64,000 nucleotides of DNA from Dolosigranulum pigrum ATCC 51524 (GTDB lineage Bacteria; Bacillota; Bacilli; Lactobacillales; Carnobacteriaceae_A), in the NCBI RefSeq assembly GCF_000245815.1, contig NZ_JH601103.1:1017438-1081437 (forward strand). Reading direction: 5' to 3'. The notes under the pieces were generated by a model, which worked only from the letters and a program-made list of their open reading frames with translations, did no database searches and was not told where the DNA came from. Shown one piece after another: positions 1-9,044 of this stretch. How positions within the stretch are numbered: the stretch's first letter is position 1; every line of letters begins with the position of its first letter. The position numbers and the translations under genes are program-made.

Positions 1-580
1 CGAAGTGGCCAATGAATTGGACTTCTATATGCGGTCATTGGGAGCTTCAGGTGTATCATTCGAAACGATTGTCGCAAGTGGTGAGCGTTCTGCCATGCCT
101 CACGGAGTAGCGAGCGATAAAAAAATCGAACAAGGTGACATGATTACAATTGACTTTGGCTGCTATTACAATGGCTATGTCTCAGATATGACTCGAACCA
201 TTGCATTAGGCGATCCCGGTGAAGAATTGAAAAAAATTCACCAAATTGTACTGGAAGCTAACTTGAAAGTCGATGAAGCGATCTGTGCAGGGATGACCGG
301 TGCTGAGTTGGATAAAATTGCTCGTGATTACATTGCTGAGAATGGGTACGGGGACAACTTTGGCCATTCGCTTGGACATGGCATTGGTCTGGAAATTCAC
401 GAAGGGCCTGCGCTCCACCAGAAAAATAATGAACCGTTAAAAGTAGGTAATGTGGTGACGAATGAGCCAGGTATCTATGTATCGGGACTCGGTGGCGTGC
501 GTATCGAGGATGATATCATCATTACTGAAGATGGCCACGAAACAATTAACCGTACGTCAAAAGAACTTATTATTATTTAA
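1..580 (+). CDS. pepP: Xaa-Pro peptidase, M24B family (5' end outside window)
   Basis: This is the C-terminal catalytic half of a metal-dependent Xaa-Pro aminopeptidase or dipeptidase that removes residues next to proline from peptides in the cytoplasm. The reading frame is already open at the left edge, so the start and the N-terminal creatinase-like domain lie outside the window. Counting from the GTG at position 5, the five expected metal ligands of the pita-bread fold are visible: D50 (in TIDFG), D61 (in SDMTRT), H125 (in [10 protein letters not shown]), E154 (in TNEPGIYV) and E168 (in GGVRIEDD). The gene ends 16 bases before efp, the same order as yqhT-efp in Bacillus. Family assignment is firm; the exact substrate (aminopeptidase P or prolidase) cannot be told from this half. 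Confidence 0.93.
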   Translation, partial: EVANELDFYMRSLGASGVSFETIVASGERSAMPHGVASDKKIEQGDMITIDFGCYYNGYVSDMTRTIALGDPGEELKKIHQIVLEANLKVDEAICAGMTGAELDKIARDYIAENGYGDNFGHSLGHGIGLEIHEGPALHQKNNEPLKVGNVVTNEPGIYVSGLGGVRIEDDIIITEDGHETINRTSKELIII

Positions 581-596
581 ACTAAAGGAGACTTAT

Positions 597-1154
597 ATGA
601 TTTCAACAAATGAATTTAAAACAGGTATGACGATTATTTACAAAGACTCATTATGGAAAATTTTGGATTTTCAACATGTAAAACCAGGTAAAGGACAAGC
701 ATTTGTCCGCTCTAAATTAAAAAACTTACGCAATGGTGCTGTGCAGGAATTTACTTTTAAAGCAGGAGATAAAGTAGACCAAGCTCTAATTGAATCCAAA
801 CAAATGCAATACTTGTACGAAGCAGATGGGATGCATACGTTTATGGATCTAGAAACGTATGAACAAGTCGCTATTCCTACAGCAACTATCGAGGATGAAT
901 TGAAATTCTTAAAAGAAAATGAAACAGTTGATATTATCTTTAACGAGAGCGAAGTATTGGGGTTAGAGTTGCCGACAAAAGTAACATTAGAAGTTGTAGA
1001 GACGCAACCTAATATTAAAGGAGATACAAGTGGTGGTGGTTCTAAACCAGCTACATTAGAAACCGGTGCTGTCGTAACAGTTCCGCTCTTTATTAATAAA
1101 GGGGAACTTCTTATTATTAATACGGAAGAAGGAACCTACGACTCTAGAGCATAG
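597..1154 (+). CDS. efp: Translation elongation factor P
   Basis: EF-P binds ribosomes stalled on polyproline stretches and promotes peptide bond formation. The ATG at 597 follows AAAGGAG at a normal distance and gives 185 residues, the standard EF-P length; an upstream in-frame start at 462 lies inside the peptidase gene and is not used. The lysine normally modified in this family is present as K32 in the PGKGQAF loop, which is the Bacillus-type sequence rather than the beta-lysylated E. coli type. Three beta-barrel domains fill the length without gaps. It sits between the peptidase and the Asp23-like gene, 22 bases from the latter, and is probably co-transcribed with both. Confidence 0.97.
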   Translation: MISTNEFKTGMTIIYKDSLWKILDFQHVKPGKGQAFVRSKLKNLRNGAVQEFTFKAGDKVDQALIESKQMQYLYEADGMHTFMDLETYEQVAIPTATIEDELKFLKENETVDIIFNESEVLGLELPTKVTLEVVETQPNIKGDTSGGGSKPATLETGAVVTVPLFINKGELLIINTEEGTYDSRA

Positions 1155-1176
1155 TAATCTTTAAGGAGGAAACAGG

Positions 1177-1548
1177 ATGGTTAAACAAGCTAAAACATAT
1201 AATCATGATAAATTGGGCGATATTGAATTAGCACCAGAAGTATTAGAAGTAATCTCTAATATCGCTGCTAATGAAGTATCCGGTGTCTATGCACTGAAGG
1301 GTACCTTCTCAACTGATATGAAAGCATTATTTACCAATCAAACGAACTATAAAAAAGGTGTTCAGCTCTCTTACGAACAAGATGGCATTAATTTAGATGT
1401 TTATTGTAACTTGAATTTGGGCGTTAATGTGCCTAAGGTAGCACTTGAAATTCAAGAACGTGTAAAAGAGCAAATTTACCACATGACAGATATTGAATTA
1501 TCTGAAGTTAATGTGCATATTGTATCCATGGTATCGGATAAAGTATAG
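1177..1548 (+). CDS. Asp23/Gls24 family protein (YqhY-like)
   Basis: This 123-residue protein belongs to the Asp23/Gls24 family of small envelope-stress or lipid-metabolism-related proteins. Its position directly before nusB matches B. subtilis yqhY, which lies in accB-accC-yqhY-nusB; here the acetyl-CoA carboxylase genes are absent and efp precedes it. The ATG at 1177 has a good AAGGAGGAAAC site. Typical family features are the APEVLEVISNIAANEVSGV segment near the N-terminus and the VALEIQERVKEQI helix. The biochemical role is unknown; a link to acetyl-CoA carboxylase activity has been proposed for YqhY in Bacillus. Confidence 0.9.
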   Translation: MVKQAKTYNHDKLGDIELAPEVLEVISNIAANEVSGVYALKGTFSTDMKALFTNQTNYKKGVQLSYEQDGINLDVYCNLNLGVNVPKVALEIQERVKEQIYHMTDIELSEVNVHIVSMVSDKV

Positions 1549-1590
1549 GAGCGATGACAGGGAAGTTTAGACAGAAAAGGATGACTCATA

Positions 1591-2085
1591 TTGACAACAG
1601 CTAGACGAATTACCAGAGAACGGGCTTTTCAAGCTCTTTATATGATGGATGTATTACCGGCCTTAACGGAAGACCAGGCTTTGATGCAAGTTTTAAATGT
1701 TCAAAACAATAATGTGAACATCGAGGAGACCAATCTTGTCGCTTTATATAAGGAACTCTTGCCTGAAGAATTGCGGACAACTCAAATTGCAGTCGACTCA
1801 TTAGATTATGTACGTAAGTTAATACAAGGTGTTAAGGAACACCAAGCTACACTCGATGATCAAATTAATCAACATTTAAACAAGCGAACATTAAGCCGAG
1901 TTGAGTTGGCCAATATTATTATTTTAAGATTAGCTGCCTATGAGTTAATCTATGAAGATGAATTGGCCCCTAGCATTGTAATGGATGAAGCAATTGAATT
2001 AGCGAAGCTGTTCAATGATGAGCCGTCAAGTAAGTTTATTAATGGTATTTTACAAAGTATCTTAAACGAAAATAGTGGAGCCTGA
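1591..2085 (+). CDS. nusB: Transcription antitermination factor NusB
   Basis: NusB pairs with NusE (S10) and binds boxA RNA to keep RNA polymerase processive, mainly on rRNA operons. The protein is 164 residues, somewhat longer than the roughly 130-145 usual for the family because of an insert around residues 30-60. It has the all-helical pattern, with RERAFQALYMMD at the start and a C-terminal SSKFINGILQSILNE helix. The start is TTG at 1591, preceded by AAAAGGATG; the nearby ATG at 1581 is out of frame. The stop codon lies inside a perfect terminator-like hairpin (see 2077-2100), which is unusual for a gene in the middle of a cluster. Confidence 0.95.
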   Translation: MTTARRITRERAFQALYMMDVLPALTEDQALMQVLNVQNNNVNIEETNLVALYKELLPEELRTTQIAVDSLDYVRKLIQGVKEHQATLDDQINQHLNKRTLSRVELANIIILRLAAYELIYEDELAPSIVMDEAIELAKLFNDEPSSKFINGILQSILNENSGA

Positions 2086-2100
2086 TACCAGGCTCCTTTT
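2077..2100 (+). terminator. Intrinsic terminator overlapping the nusB stop codon
   Basis: A perfect 8-bp stem (GGAGCCTG at 2077-2084 with CAGGCTCC at 2089-2096) has a four-base ATAC loop and is followed at once by TTTT. The nusB TGA stop (2083-2085) is inside the left arm. xseA begins only 17 bases after the U-run, so the hairpin either limits or conditions transcription of the downstream xseA-recN genes. Confidence 0.8.
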
Positions 2101-2116
2101 ACGTAAGGATGACATA

Positions 2117-3472
2117 ATGAATAATTCATATTTGAGTATTTCGCAATTAAGTCAATATGTAAAGAAAAAATTTGATCGCGATCCTTATTTGCAAACAGTG
2201 TATCTTAAAGGTGAAATTTCCAATAGTGCACGTAATCGTGTGAACTCAACTCTTTATTTCAGTCTAAAAGATGATCAAGCGGTTGTAAATGCGGTGATGT
2301 TTTCACGCCAAGCTAGGCAACTGCCTTTTCAACTAGAAGATGGCATGAGTGTATTAGTGACAGGACGCTTGACCACTTATGGACCGCGAAGTCAGTACCA
2401 GATTATTGTTGAAGATATGCAGCAAGATGGAATTGGTCAACTATATCAAGCTTACGAAAAGCTGAAGCAACAATTATTAGAAGAAGGGTTATTTGATCAA
2501 GCCCATAAACAACATATTGTGCCATTCCCGAAGCGAATTGCTGTTGTCACAAGTAAGAGCGGAGCTGTGATCCAAGATATTATTTCGACGATTAATCGAC
2601 GCTTTCCGCATATTGAACTTGTTTTGTATGAAACAATGGTTCAAGGAGAAAAAGCGATCGATTCCGTTGCTGAAAATATTCGACAAGCAGACCAGACTGG
2701 TTCATTCGATACGATTATTATCGGACGGGGAGGTGGCTCAATTGAAGATTTATGGGCCTTCAATGATGAAAAAGTGGTTCGAGCTATTTTTGAAGCAAAA
2801 ACTCCCATTATTTCATCGGTTGGACACGAAACAGATACGACCCTGGCCGACTTAGTAGCTGATTTAAGGGCCCCCACACCGACTGCTGCTGCAGAATTGG
2901 CTGTCCCCAATCAAGCTGATTTATTACTAACTATTTCAAATCATGAGCAACGATTAAAAAAACAGCTTGTTCAACAAGTAGCTTACTTACAGGAACGATT
3001 AGATCGTACGCAAAAGTCATACATTTTTAAGCAACCTCATCGATTGTATGAAAAGTATGTCCAACAAGTCGATGAACAAACAGCTCAGTTGACTCAGTTA
3101 ATAGAGGGAAAAGTAGCGCAGCAACAAATATCTTTGCAGAACCTGACTAAACGGCTGGATAGTCGGACCCCTGATGCGTTAGTCCAAGCTAAAAAAGAAC
3201 AAACCAACCAGTTAACACAACGGCTCATAAATCAGTTGACCCAACAAGTTGAAACGCATGATAAGCATGTTAGTTATCTAATTGAGGCGCTTAATCATCT
3301 ATCACCATTGAATATTTTATCGCGTGGTTATAGCTATACAACAAAAGAGGATGCAATAGTAAAATCTGTTCAATCCGTTCAGTCTGGGGAACAGTTACGC
3401 GTGCATATGGCAGATGGAGCACTGACTGTAATGGTAAATGATAAACATATAGAAGGAGCTGATGATCAATGA
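2117..3472 (+). CDS. xseA: Exodeoxyribonuclease VII large subunit
   Basis: XseA is the catalytic subunit of exonuclease VII, which degrades single-stranded DNA in both directions in DNA repair. The ATG at 2117 has an AAGGATGAC site and gives 451 residues, typical of the family; an upstream GTG at 2075 would overlap nusB and the terminator. The N-terminal OB-fold (about residues 1-110) is followed by the catalytic core with the family motif in IIIGRGGGSIEDLWAFND and SSVGHETD, then a long glutamine-rich coiled coil (about residues 270-400) that forms the stalk binding XseB. It overlaps xseB by four bases (ATGA), so the two subunits are translationally coupled. Confidence 0.96.
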   Translation: MNNSYLSISQLSQYVKKKFDRDPYLQTVYLKGEISNSARNRVNSTLYFSLKDDQAVVNAVMFSRQARQLPFQLEDGMSVLVTGRLTTYGPRSQYQIIVEDMQQDGIGQLYQAYEKLKQQLLEEGLFDQAHKQHIVPFPKRIAVVTSKSGAVIQDIISTINRRFPHIELVLYETMVQGEKAIDSVAENIRQADQTGSFDTIIIGRGGGSIEDLWAFNDEKVVRAIFEAKTPIISSVGHETDTTLADLVADLRAPTPTAAAELAVPNQADLLLTISNHEQRLKKQLVQQVAYLQERLDRTQKSYIFKQPHRLYEKYVQQVDEQTAQLTQLIEGKVAQQQISLQNLTKRLDSRTPDALVQAKKEQTNQLTQRLINQLTQQVETHDKHVSYLIEALNHLSPLNILSRGYSYTTKEDAIVKSVQSVQSGEQLRVHMADGALTVMVNDKHIEGADDQ

Positions 3473-3690
3473 GTCAAGAAGAGAAAACATTCGATCAATC
3501 ATTACAAGAACTAGAAGCCATTGTTGAAACATTAGAGCAAGGCGATGTGCCGTTAGAAGAGGCATTAGAACAATTTCAACAAGGTATCCAATTAAGTCAA
3601 CGTCTGAAAACACAATTAAATGATGCAGAAAAATTTCTTAAAAAAATTGTCGATGCAGATGGGCAAGAAGTCCCTCTTGAACTAGAATAG
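3469..3690 (+). CDS. xseB: Exodeoxyribonuclease VII small subunit
   Basis: The 73-residue small subunit wraps around the coiled-coil stalk of XseA. The sequence shows the expected two-helix design with the conserved FDQSLQELEAIVETLEQGD and PLEEALEQFQQGIQL segments. Its ATG lies in the ATGA overlap with the xseA stop. The next gene, ispA, begins within about 10 bases, so xseA, xseB and ispA form one tight unit. Confidence 0.95.
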   Translation: MSQEEKTFDQSLQELEAIVETLEQGDVPLEEALEQFQQGIQLSQRLKTQLNDAEKFLKKIVDADGQEVPLELE

Positions 3691-3700
3691 GATGGCAGCT

Positions 3701-4591
3701 ATGTTTAGTGTATTTAAAGATAAATATCAATCTGATTTTGAGAGCTATTTAGCCCAGTCTGTCGATTTAACTAGTGATACACAATTGGAAGAAGCCATGA
3801 ATTATGCTTTGTTAGCACCCGGGAAACGATTACGTCCATTCTTATTATTTGCTGTAGTAGCAACCCTTGATAGTACAGTAGATATGAAACAAGTTTATCC
3901 AGTGGCGGCTGCTTTAGAGATGATTCATACATACTCATTGATTCATGATGATTTACCGGCAATGGATGATGATGATTTGAGACGAGGACGTCCAGCCGTG
4001 CATAAGAAATTCTCGGAAGCAACCGCTATTTTAGCGGGCGATGCCTTATTGACAGAAGCCTTTCAACAAATAGCTGTAGCTAATATTCCCCCGCAACAAG
4101 CGATGGATCTTACTTGCTTATTAGCGAGTACAGCAGGATATCAGGGGATGGTTGGTGGACAACAAGCGGATATGAATGCCGAGGAGCAACGGGTTTCGTT
4201 AGAAGAGCTACAATCCATTCACCTGCGAAAAACAGGTGAGTTATTGAAATTCGCATGTACAGCTGGAGGGATTTTAACTGATGGATCTGATCAGACAAAA
4301 GCATACTTAAGTGAATTAGGTTTAAGATTAGGCTTAGCGTATCAAATTCGCGATGATATTTTAGATATTATCAGTTCACAGGACGAACTAGGAAAACCAG
4401 CCGGATCTGATGTAGCGGCTAATAAAAGTACTTATCCATCCTTGTTGGGATTAGAACAAGCTAGAAAATTATTTGAACAGGAACTTCAAAATTGCCAAGA
4501 TATATTGTTAAAAATTAAAACGATTCATCCTGGACTTAATGATGGTTTATTGGATAGTTTCATTGTGCAACTAGAAATAAAGGAAGGTTAA
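3701..4591 (+). CDS. ispA: Polyprenyl (farnesyl) diphosphate synthase
   Basis: This trans-prenyltransferase condenses isopentenyl diphosphate with allylic diphosphates to make farnesyl or geranylgeranyl diphosphate, precursors of undecaprenyl lipid carrier and quinone side chains. Both aspartate-rich motifs are present: the first in DDLPAMDDDDLRRGRP and the second in RDDILDII. The product is about 296 residues. I chose ATG 3701 because AGGATGG lies five bases upstream; an in-frame ATG at 3692 would add three residues but has no ribosome binding site. The gene abuts tlyA with no gap. In B. subtilis dxs lies next in this cluster; it is absent here, as expected if the organism uses the mevalonate route common in Lactobacillales. 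Confidence 0.95.
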   Translation: MFSVFKDKYQSDFESYLAQSVDLTSDTQLEEAMNYALLAPGKRLRPFLLFAVVATLDSTVDMKQVYPVAAALEMIHTYSLIHDDLPAMDDDDLRRGRPAVHKKFSEATAILAGDALLTEAFQQIAVANIPPQQAMDLTCLLASTAGYQGMVGGQQADMNAEEQRVSLEELQSIHLRKTGELLKFACTAGGILTDGSDQTKAYLSELGLRLGLAYQIRDDILDIISSQDELGKPAGSDVAANKSTYPSLLGLEQARKLFEQELQNCQDILLKIKTIHPGLNDGLLDSFIVQLEIKEG

Positions 4592-5398
4592 ATGAGTAAA
4601 TTAAGAGCTGATGAATTATTGTTCCGACAAGGATTAGCCGATAGTCCAAAAGAAGCGGCGGCGATAATTATGACAGGGAATGTATTTACAACAAAAGAAG
4701 AAAAAATTTTGACTGCAGGCCAACAATTGCAACATACAACTGAATTGTATGTAAAAGGATCTGACCATCCGTATGTCAGTCGTGGAGGGTTGAAGTTAAA
4801 ACGAGCAGTTGAATTATACAACTGTTCTCTTAATGGAGAAGTTGTTCTGGATATTGGAGCTTCGACGGGAGGATTTACTGATGTTGCTTTGAGAGAAGGC
4901 GCACGGTTGGTGTATGCGTTAGATGTGGGAACCAATCAATTAGTCTGGTCTCTGCGAACTCATGAGCAAGTCGTTGTGATGGAGCAGACGAATTTTCGTT
5001 ATACAACAGTGGATGATTTTGTGTTTGATAAGCCAACTTTTGCTACGATTGATGTCTCTTTTATTTCATTGGCATTAATCTTAGAAAATTTAAATACCAT
5101 ATTACCTACTGGATCACCGGTAATTGCTTTAATTAAGCCACAATTTGAGGCTACTCGTGAGTTAGTAACAGAAAATCAAGGAATCATCACTGATTCAGCA
5201 GATCACGCCACTATTTTACAGCATGTTTGTCAATTTATGACGGACCTCAATTATGCAGTTGAGGGATTGCATCCATCTCCAATTACAGGCGGTAAAGGAA
5301 ATATTGAATTTATTAGTTACTTAAAAGTCGGTCAGACGCAACAAAAATCAATTAAAATATTGATTGAACAGGCGGTAGAAGAATCACGTCATTTATAA
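4592..5398 (+). CDS. tlyA: TlyA family 23S/16S rRNA (cytidine-2'-O)-methyltransferase
   Basis: The protein is 268 residues with an N-terminal S4 RNA-binding domain (about residues 1-60, ending in HPYVSRGGLKLKRA) and an FtsJ-type Rossmann methyltransferase domain. The S-adenosylmethionine motif is LDIGASTGGFTD, and FATIDVSFISL and ALIKPQFEA fit the catalytic region. TlyA and its B. subtilis homologue YqxC are annotated as rRNA 2'-O-methyltransferases or haemolysin A, the latter name being historical. The ATG directly follows the ispA stop, with AGGAAGG four bases upstream. recN follows after 21 bases; in most Firmicutes argR/ahrC lies between them and is missing here. Confidence 0.94.
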   Translation: MSKLRADELLFRQGLADSPKEAAAIIMTGNVFTTKEEKILTAGQQLQHTTELYVKGSDHPYVSRGGLKLKRAVELYNCSLNGEVVLDIGASTGGFTDVALREGARLVYALDVGTNQLVWSLRTHEQVVVMEQTNFRYTTVDDFVFDKPTFATIDVSFISLALILENLNTILPTGSPVIALIKPQFEATRELVTENQGIITDSADHATILQHVCQFMTDLNYAVEGLHPSPITGGKGNIEFISYLKVGQTQQKSIKILIEQAVEESRHL

Positions 5399-5419
5399 GA
5401 GCGAAGGAGTTGGAGAGCG

Positions 5420-7105
5420 ATGTTATTAGAGTTACATATTCGCGATTTTGCTATTATTAAAGAAATTAGCTTAGATTTTATGTCGGGAATGACAGTACTC
5501 ACTGGTGAAACAGGTGCAGGAAAATCAATTATTATTGATGCAGTCGGTCTATTAGCGGGTGGACGTGGATCGACAGAATTTGTTCGCCATGGAGCTAAGA
5601 AATGTGTGATTGAAGGACAATTTAAAGTAAATCCTGCTCGAATAGACAAACTAGCGACAGTTTTATCAGCACTCGAAATTGAAATGGATAGCTCCATTAT
5701 CCATTTACAACGTGAGATGTATGCGAGTGGCCGTACAGTTTGTCGTGTCAATGGATCGATAGTGACGGTTTCTGGATTGAAGTCAATTGGAGAACATTTA
5801 ATTGATATTCATGGACAAAGTGAACACCAGGAATTAATGCGTCCAGATACGCACATTCGTTTATTAGATGATTTTAATCGGACAGAAATATTACCGTTAA
5901 AGCAAAAGTATCAATTCCTTCTCGACGAATATAAATCTGTCAAACAGTCTTACGAGGAATGGTTAACGAATGAGCAAGCTTATGCACAACGGTTGGATAT
6001 GCTGACGTTTCAGGTTGATGAAATAGAAGCTATGAACTTGCGCCGTAATGAAGATGTTGAACTAGAAGAAGAATCTAAAAAGTTAGCAAATTTTCAAACA
6101 ATTTTACAAGCCTTACAAAGAAGCTATGATGCTTTGCAAGAAGGAGAAAAAGCCGGGTTAGAGCAAGTCGGAGTGGCAATGGATCAGTTAGAGTCAATTA
6201 GTGAAATTGATCCTGCCTATCATACGTTAGCGGAAACATTATCTTCACTATTTTTTCAATTACAAGAAGCAAGTAGCGATATATATCATCAGTTAGATAA
6301 TTTAGAATTTGATGATGCGCGGTTGTATGAGATTGAAGAGCGATTGGATGCGATTCAAAAATTGAAGCGCAAATATGGGCAATCAATCGATGATATTTTA
6401 GATTATTATGAAGAAGCTACTCAGGAATTATCGCGTCTAAAGAATCGTGAACAAGAAGTAAGTCAACTCAATTCAAGATTAGAAGCATTGGAACGAGATC
6501 TTTTAAAGGCGGGAAAAGAACTCTCAGAGATGCGTCGCCAACAAGCGCAAGTCCTAGAAGAAAGAATTCATCAACAACTGCAAGCTCTCTACATGGAAAA
6601 AGTTCAGTTCAAGGTTTACTTTAGTCGTGAAATAACTGCCTATACAAGTCGCGATATAAAGGGAGATGGATTGGATGAAATTGAATTTTTCATTGCGACT
6701 AACCCAGGTGAACCATTGAAACCTCTTAATAAAATTGCATCAGGTGGGGAATTATCGCGAATGATGTTAGCGATTAAGACAATTTTCTCAACAGCACAAG
6801 GAATTACCAGTATTATCTTTGACGAAGTGGATACGGGTGTAAGTGGACGCGTGGCACAAGCAATTGCCGACAAAATCTATTCGGTGGCCGAAAATTCACA
6901 GGTCCTATGTATTACGCATTTGCCGCAAGTAGCAGCGCGGGCCAATCATCATTTATATATTTTCAAGATTATTGAAGATGATCGAACTAGAACACACGTG
7001 AAGTTATTAGGGGAAGAAGAAAAAATTGAAGAAATTGCGCGTATGCTTTCTGGCGCTGAAATTACAGAGGTATCCTTAGAAGCGGCACGCGATTTATATC
7101 GATAA
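5420..7105 (+). CDS. recN: DNA repair protein RecN
   Basis: RecN is an SMC-like ATPase recruited to double-strand breaks. The 561-residue sequence has the Walker A motif GETGAGKS at residues 29-36, a coiled-coil middle section (about 150-370), and the C-terminal half with the ABC signature around ASGGELSRMMLA and Walker B in IIFDEVDTGVSG, followed by the CITHLPQVAA switch. Length and domain order are normal for the family. It is the last gene of the housekeeping run and is followed by a terminator. Confidence 0.97.
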   Translation: MLLELHIRDFAIIKEISLDFMSGMTVLTGETGAGKSIIIDAVGLLAGGRGSTEFVRHGAKKCVIEGQFKVNPARIDKLATVLSALEIEMDSSIIHLQREMYASGRTVCRVNGSIVTVSGLKSIGEHLIDIHGQSEHQELMRPDTHIRLLDDFNRTEILPLKQKYQFLLDEYKSVKQSYEEWLTNEQAYAQRLDMLTFQVDEIEAMNLRRNEDVELEEESKKLANFQTILQALQRSYDALQEGEKAGLEQVGVAMDQLESISEIDPAYHTLAETLSSLFFQLQEASSDIYHQLDNLEFDDARLYEIEERLDAIQKLKRKYGQSIDDILDYYEEATQELSRLKNREQEVSQLNSRLEALERDLLKAGKELSEMRRQQAQVLEERIHQQLQALYMEKVQFKVYFSREITAYTSRDIKGDGLDEIEFFIATNPGEPLKPLNKIASGGELSRMMLAIKTIFSTAQGITSIIFDEVDTGVSGRVAQAIADKIYSVAENSQVLCITHLPQVAARANHHLYIFKIIEDDRTRTHVKLLGEEEKIEEIARMLSGAEITEVSLEAARDLYR

Positions 7106-7114
7106 TACTTTAAA

Positions 7115-7156
7115 TTAAAACGCATCATTCCATAAAATTGAAATGATGCGTTTTAA
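7115..7156. terminator. Terminator between recN and the convergent 42-residue gene
   Basis: Thirteen bases (AAAACGCATCATT, 7117-7129) pair perfectly with AATGATGCGTTTT (7142-7154). The A-run and T-run flanks make it usable on both strands, which fits its place between recN and the oppositely oriented small gene. Confidence 0.85.
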
Positions 7157-7175
7157 TCGTTGATCAAGTTGGTCA

Positions 7176-7304
7176 TTAAAAAATTTGTACAATTAATGAG
7201 CTTAATAGCGGGACTAACATTAAAATAGATACAACAATAATAAAGATTTTAACGAGTAAGCTTGTATTTCCTTTGTTTTTTCTGTTTTTATTCTTACGTG
7301 ACAT
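7176..7304 (-). CDS. Small single-pass membrane peptide (DUF4044-like)
   Basis: A 42-residue gene on the minus strand, starting at ATG 7304 with an AGAGGTG ribosome binding site five bases upstream and ending TAA at 7176. The peptide has a strongly basic N-terminus (MSRKNKNRKNKGN) followed by one hydrophobic helix of about 24 residues (LLVKIFIIVVSILMLVPLL). This matches the layout of the tiny DUF4044 membrane proteins of Lactobacillales as I remember them; the family call is not certain. Function is unknown. Confidence 0.75.
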   Translation of the reverse strand: MSRKNKNRKNKGNTSLLVKIFIIVVSILMLVPLLSSLIVQIF

Positions 7305-7445
7305 GTTTTTCACCTCTTTAAACATAACGTTAAAATCATTTTATCCAATTCAATTGAAATTGTCAAGAAATCAAATATTTAAGCTTTGTTAGCAAAGTAT
7401 GGTAAAATATGGATATTGGAACAGTTTTGAAAGGAGAATATTACA

Positions 7446-8885
7446 TTGAGTAAACAACAAATTGGTGTCGTTGGGATGGCCGTTATGGGGAAAAATTTGG
7501 CCTTGAATATTGAGAGCAGAGGTTATTCGGTTGCCATCTATAACCGCAGTGACTATCGCGTGCGTGAAGCAATCAAGGAGAACCCAGATAAGAATTTGCA
7601 CCCAACGTATGAAATTGAAGAATTTGTCAATTCACTTGAAACGCCACGTCGTATTTTATTAATGGTAAAAGCAGGTGTAGCAACAGATAAGACAATTGCA
7701 GCGTTACTCCCTCACTTAGATGAAGGGGATATTTTAATCGATGGTGGGAACACGAACTATAAAGAAACCATGCGCCGTAGTGAACAATTAGCTGAATCCG
7801 GTATTAACTTTATTGGAACCGGCGTATCAGGTGGGGAAGAAGGTGCCTTGAATGGTCCATCAATTATGCCAGGGGGACAAAAAGAAGCCTATGATTTAGT
7901 CGCACCAATCTTAGAAGAAATTGCAGCTAAAGCTCCTGAAGATGGAGAACCTTGTGTGACTTATATTGGTCCAAATGGGGCAGGACACTACGTTAAGATG
8001 GTTCATAACGGCATTGAGTATGGCGATATGCAGTTAATTGCTGAGGCATACCAAATTATGAAAGATGTCTTAAATATGGATAATGATGAAATCGCGGCGA
8101 CATTTAAAGCGTGGAATGAGGGTGAGTTGGATAGTTTCTTAATTGAGTTAACCGCTGACGCCTTAACCAAACGTGATCCAGAGACGGGTAAACATATGGT
8201 TGATGTTATTTTAGATCGTGCGGGCAATAAAGGAACCGGAAAATGGACATCTGAGAGTGCTCTTGACTTGGGTCACCCATTGCCATTGATTACAGAAGCT
8301 GTTTTCGCTCGTTACATCTCTGCCTTCAAAGAAGAGCGTATTGAAGCAAGTAAAGTTCTTCCTGTACCTAATGTGGGCGAATTTACAGGGGATAAAGACG
8401 GGTTATTAGAAAAAATTCGCCAAGCCTTATACTTCAGTAAAATTATGAGTTATGCGCAAGGATTTGCCCAAATGCGAACTGCTTCAGATGTATATGATTG
8501 GAACCTACAATACGGAGAGATTGCAAAAATTTTCCGTGCAGGATGTATTATTCGAGCGCGTTTCTTGCAAAAAATTACCGAAGCGTATGAAAATAATCCT
8601 GAATTGAAAAATTTAGTTTTGGATGACTACTTCAAAGATATTGCTTACAAATATCAAGCAGCTGTGCGAGATGTAGTTGGTTTAGCGACACAAGCAGGTG
8701 TACCGATTCCGGCCTTCTCCAGCGCTATTGCCTACTACGATTCTTATCGCTCAGAACGCTTGTCAGCCAATATTATTCAAGCACAACGCGATTACTTCGG
8801 AGCACATACCTATGAGCGGGTGGACAAACCAGGTCACTTCCACTTTGACTGGTATGGTAACGACGGCGAGCAACAGTGGGATTAA
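7446..8885 (+). CDS. gnd: 6-phosphogluconate dehydrogenase, decarboxylating
   Basis: The enzyme oxidises and decarboxylates 6-phosphogluconate to ribulose 5-phosphate, making NADPH in the oxidative pentose phosphate pathway. The 479-residue protein starts with the dinucleotide-binding motif [15 protein letters not shown] and keeps the substrate signature [14 protein letters not shown] and the catalytic region [18 protein letters not shown] and [12 protein letters not shown]. The start is TTG at 7446, 10 bases after AAAGGAGAA. It is a single-gene transcript, since a terminator follows and the preceding small gene is on the other strand. Confidence 0.98.
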   Translation: MSKQQIGVVGMAVMGKNLALNIESRGYSVAIYNRSDYRVREAIKENPDKNLHPTYEIEEFVNSLETPRRILLMVKAGVATDKTIAALLPHLDEGDILIDGGNTNYKETMRRSEQLAESGINFIGTGVSGGEEGALNGPSIMPGGQKEAYDLVAPILEEIAAKAPEDGEPCVTYIGPNGAGHYVKMVHNGIEYGDMQLIAEAYQIMKDVLNMDNDEIAATFKAWNEGELDSFLIELTADALTKRDPETGKHMVDVILDRAGNKGTGKWTSESALDLGHPLPLITEAVFARYISAFKEERIEASKVLPVPNVGEFTGDKDGLLEKIRQALYFSKIMSYAQGFAQMRTASDVYDWNLQYGEIAKIFRAGCIIRARFLQKITEAYENNPELKNLVLDDYFKDIAYKYQAAVRDVVGLATQAGVPIPAFSSAIAYYDSYRSERLSANIIQAQRDYFGAHTYERVDKPGHFHFDWYGNDGEQQWD

Positions 8886-8906
8886 ATTAGCAATAGAATA
8901 TAACAT

Positions 8907-8938
8907 AAAAGGCTTCCTTCATTTGAGGGAGTCTTTTA
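8907..8938 (+). terminator. Terminator after gnd
   Basis: AAAAGGCTTCCTTC pairs, with two mismatches, to GAGGGAGTCTTTT, and the stem is followed by TTTTATT. It ends the gnd transcript. Confidence 0.7.
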
Positions 8939-9044
8939 TTATGAAGAATTTCCTTGATAGTGCCATTCGAATTTTTTATCTGAGTATGATAAAATGGAGT
9001 TACTTGTGTAATTTAGTCTGAATATAGAAAGAGTGACGTAATTA

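Noticed and set aside
2641..2910. Minus-strand open frame of 89 codons inside xseA
   Set aside because: It is a shadow of the xseA reading frame with no ribosome binding site and no plausible protein features.
8698..9021. Plus-strand open frame over the gnd 3' end
   Set aside because: It crosses the gnd terminator in another frame and shows no family features.
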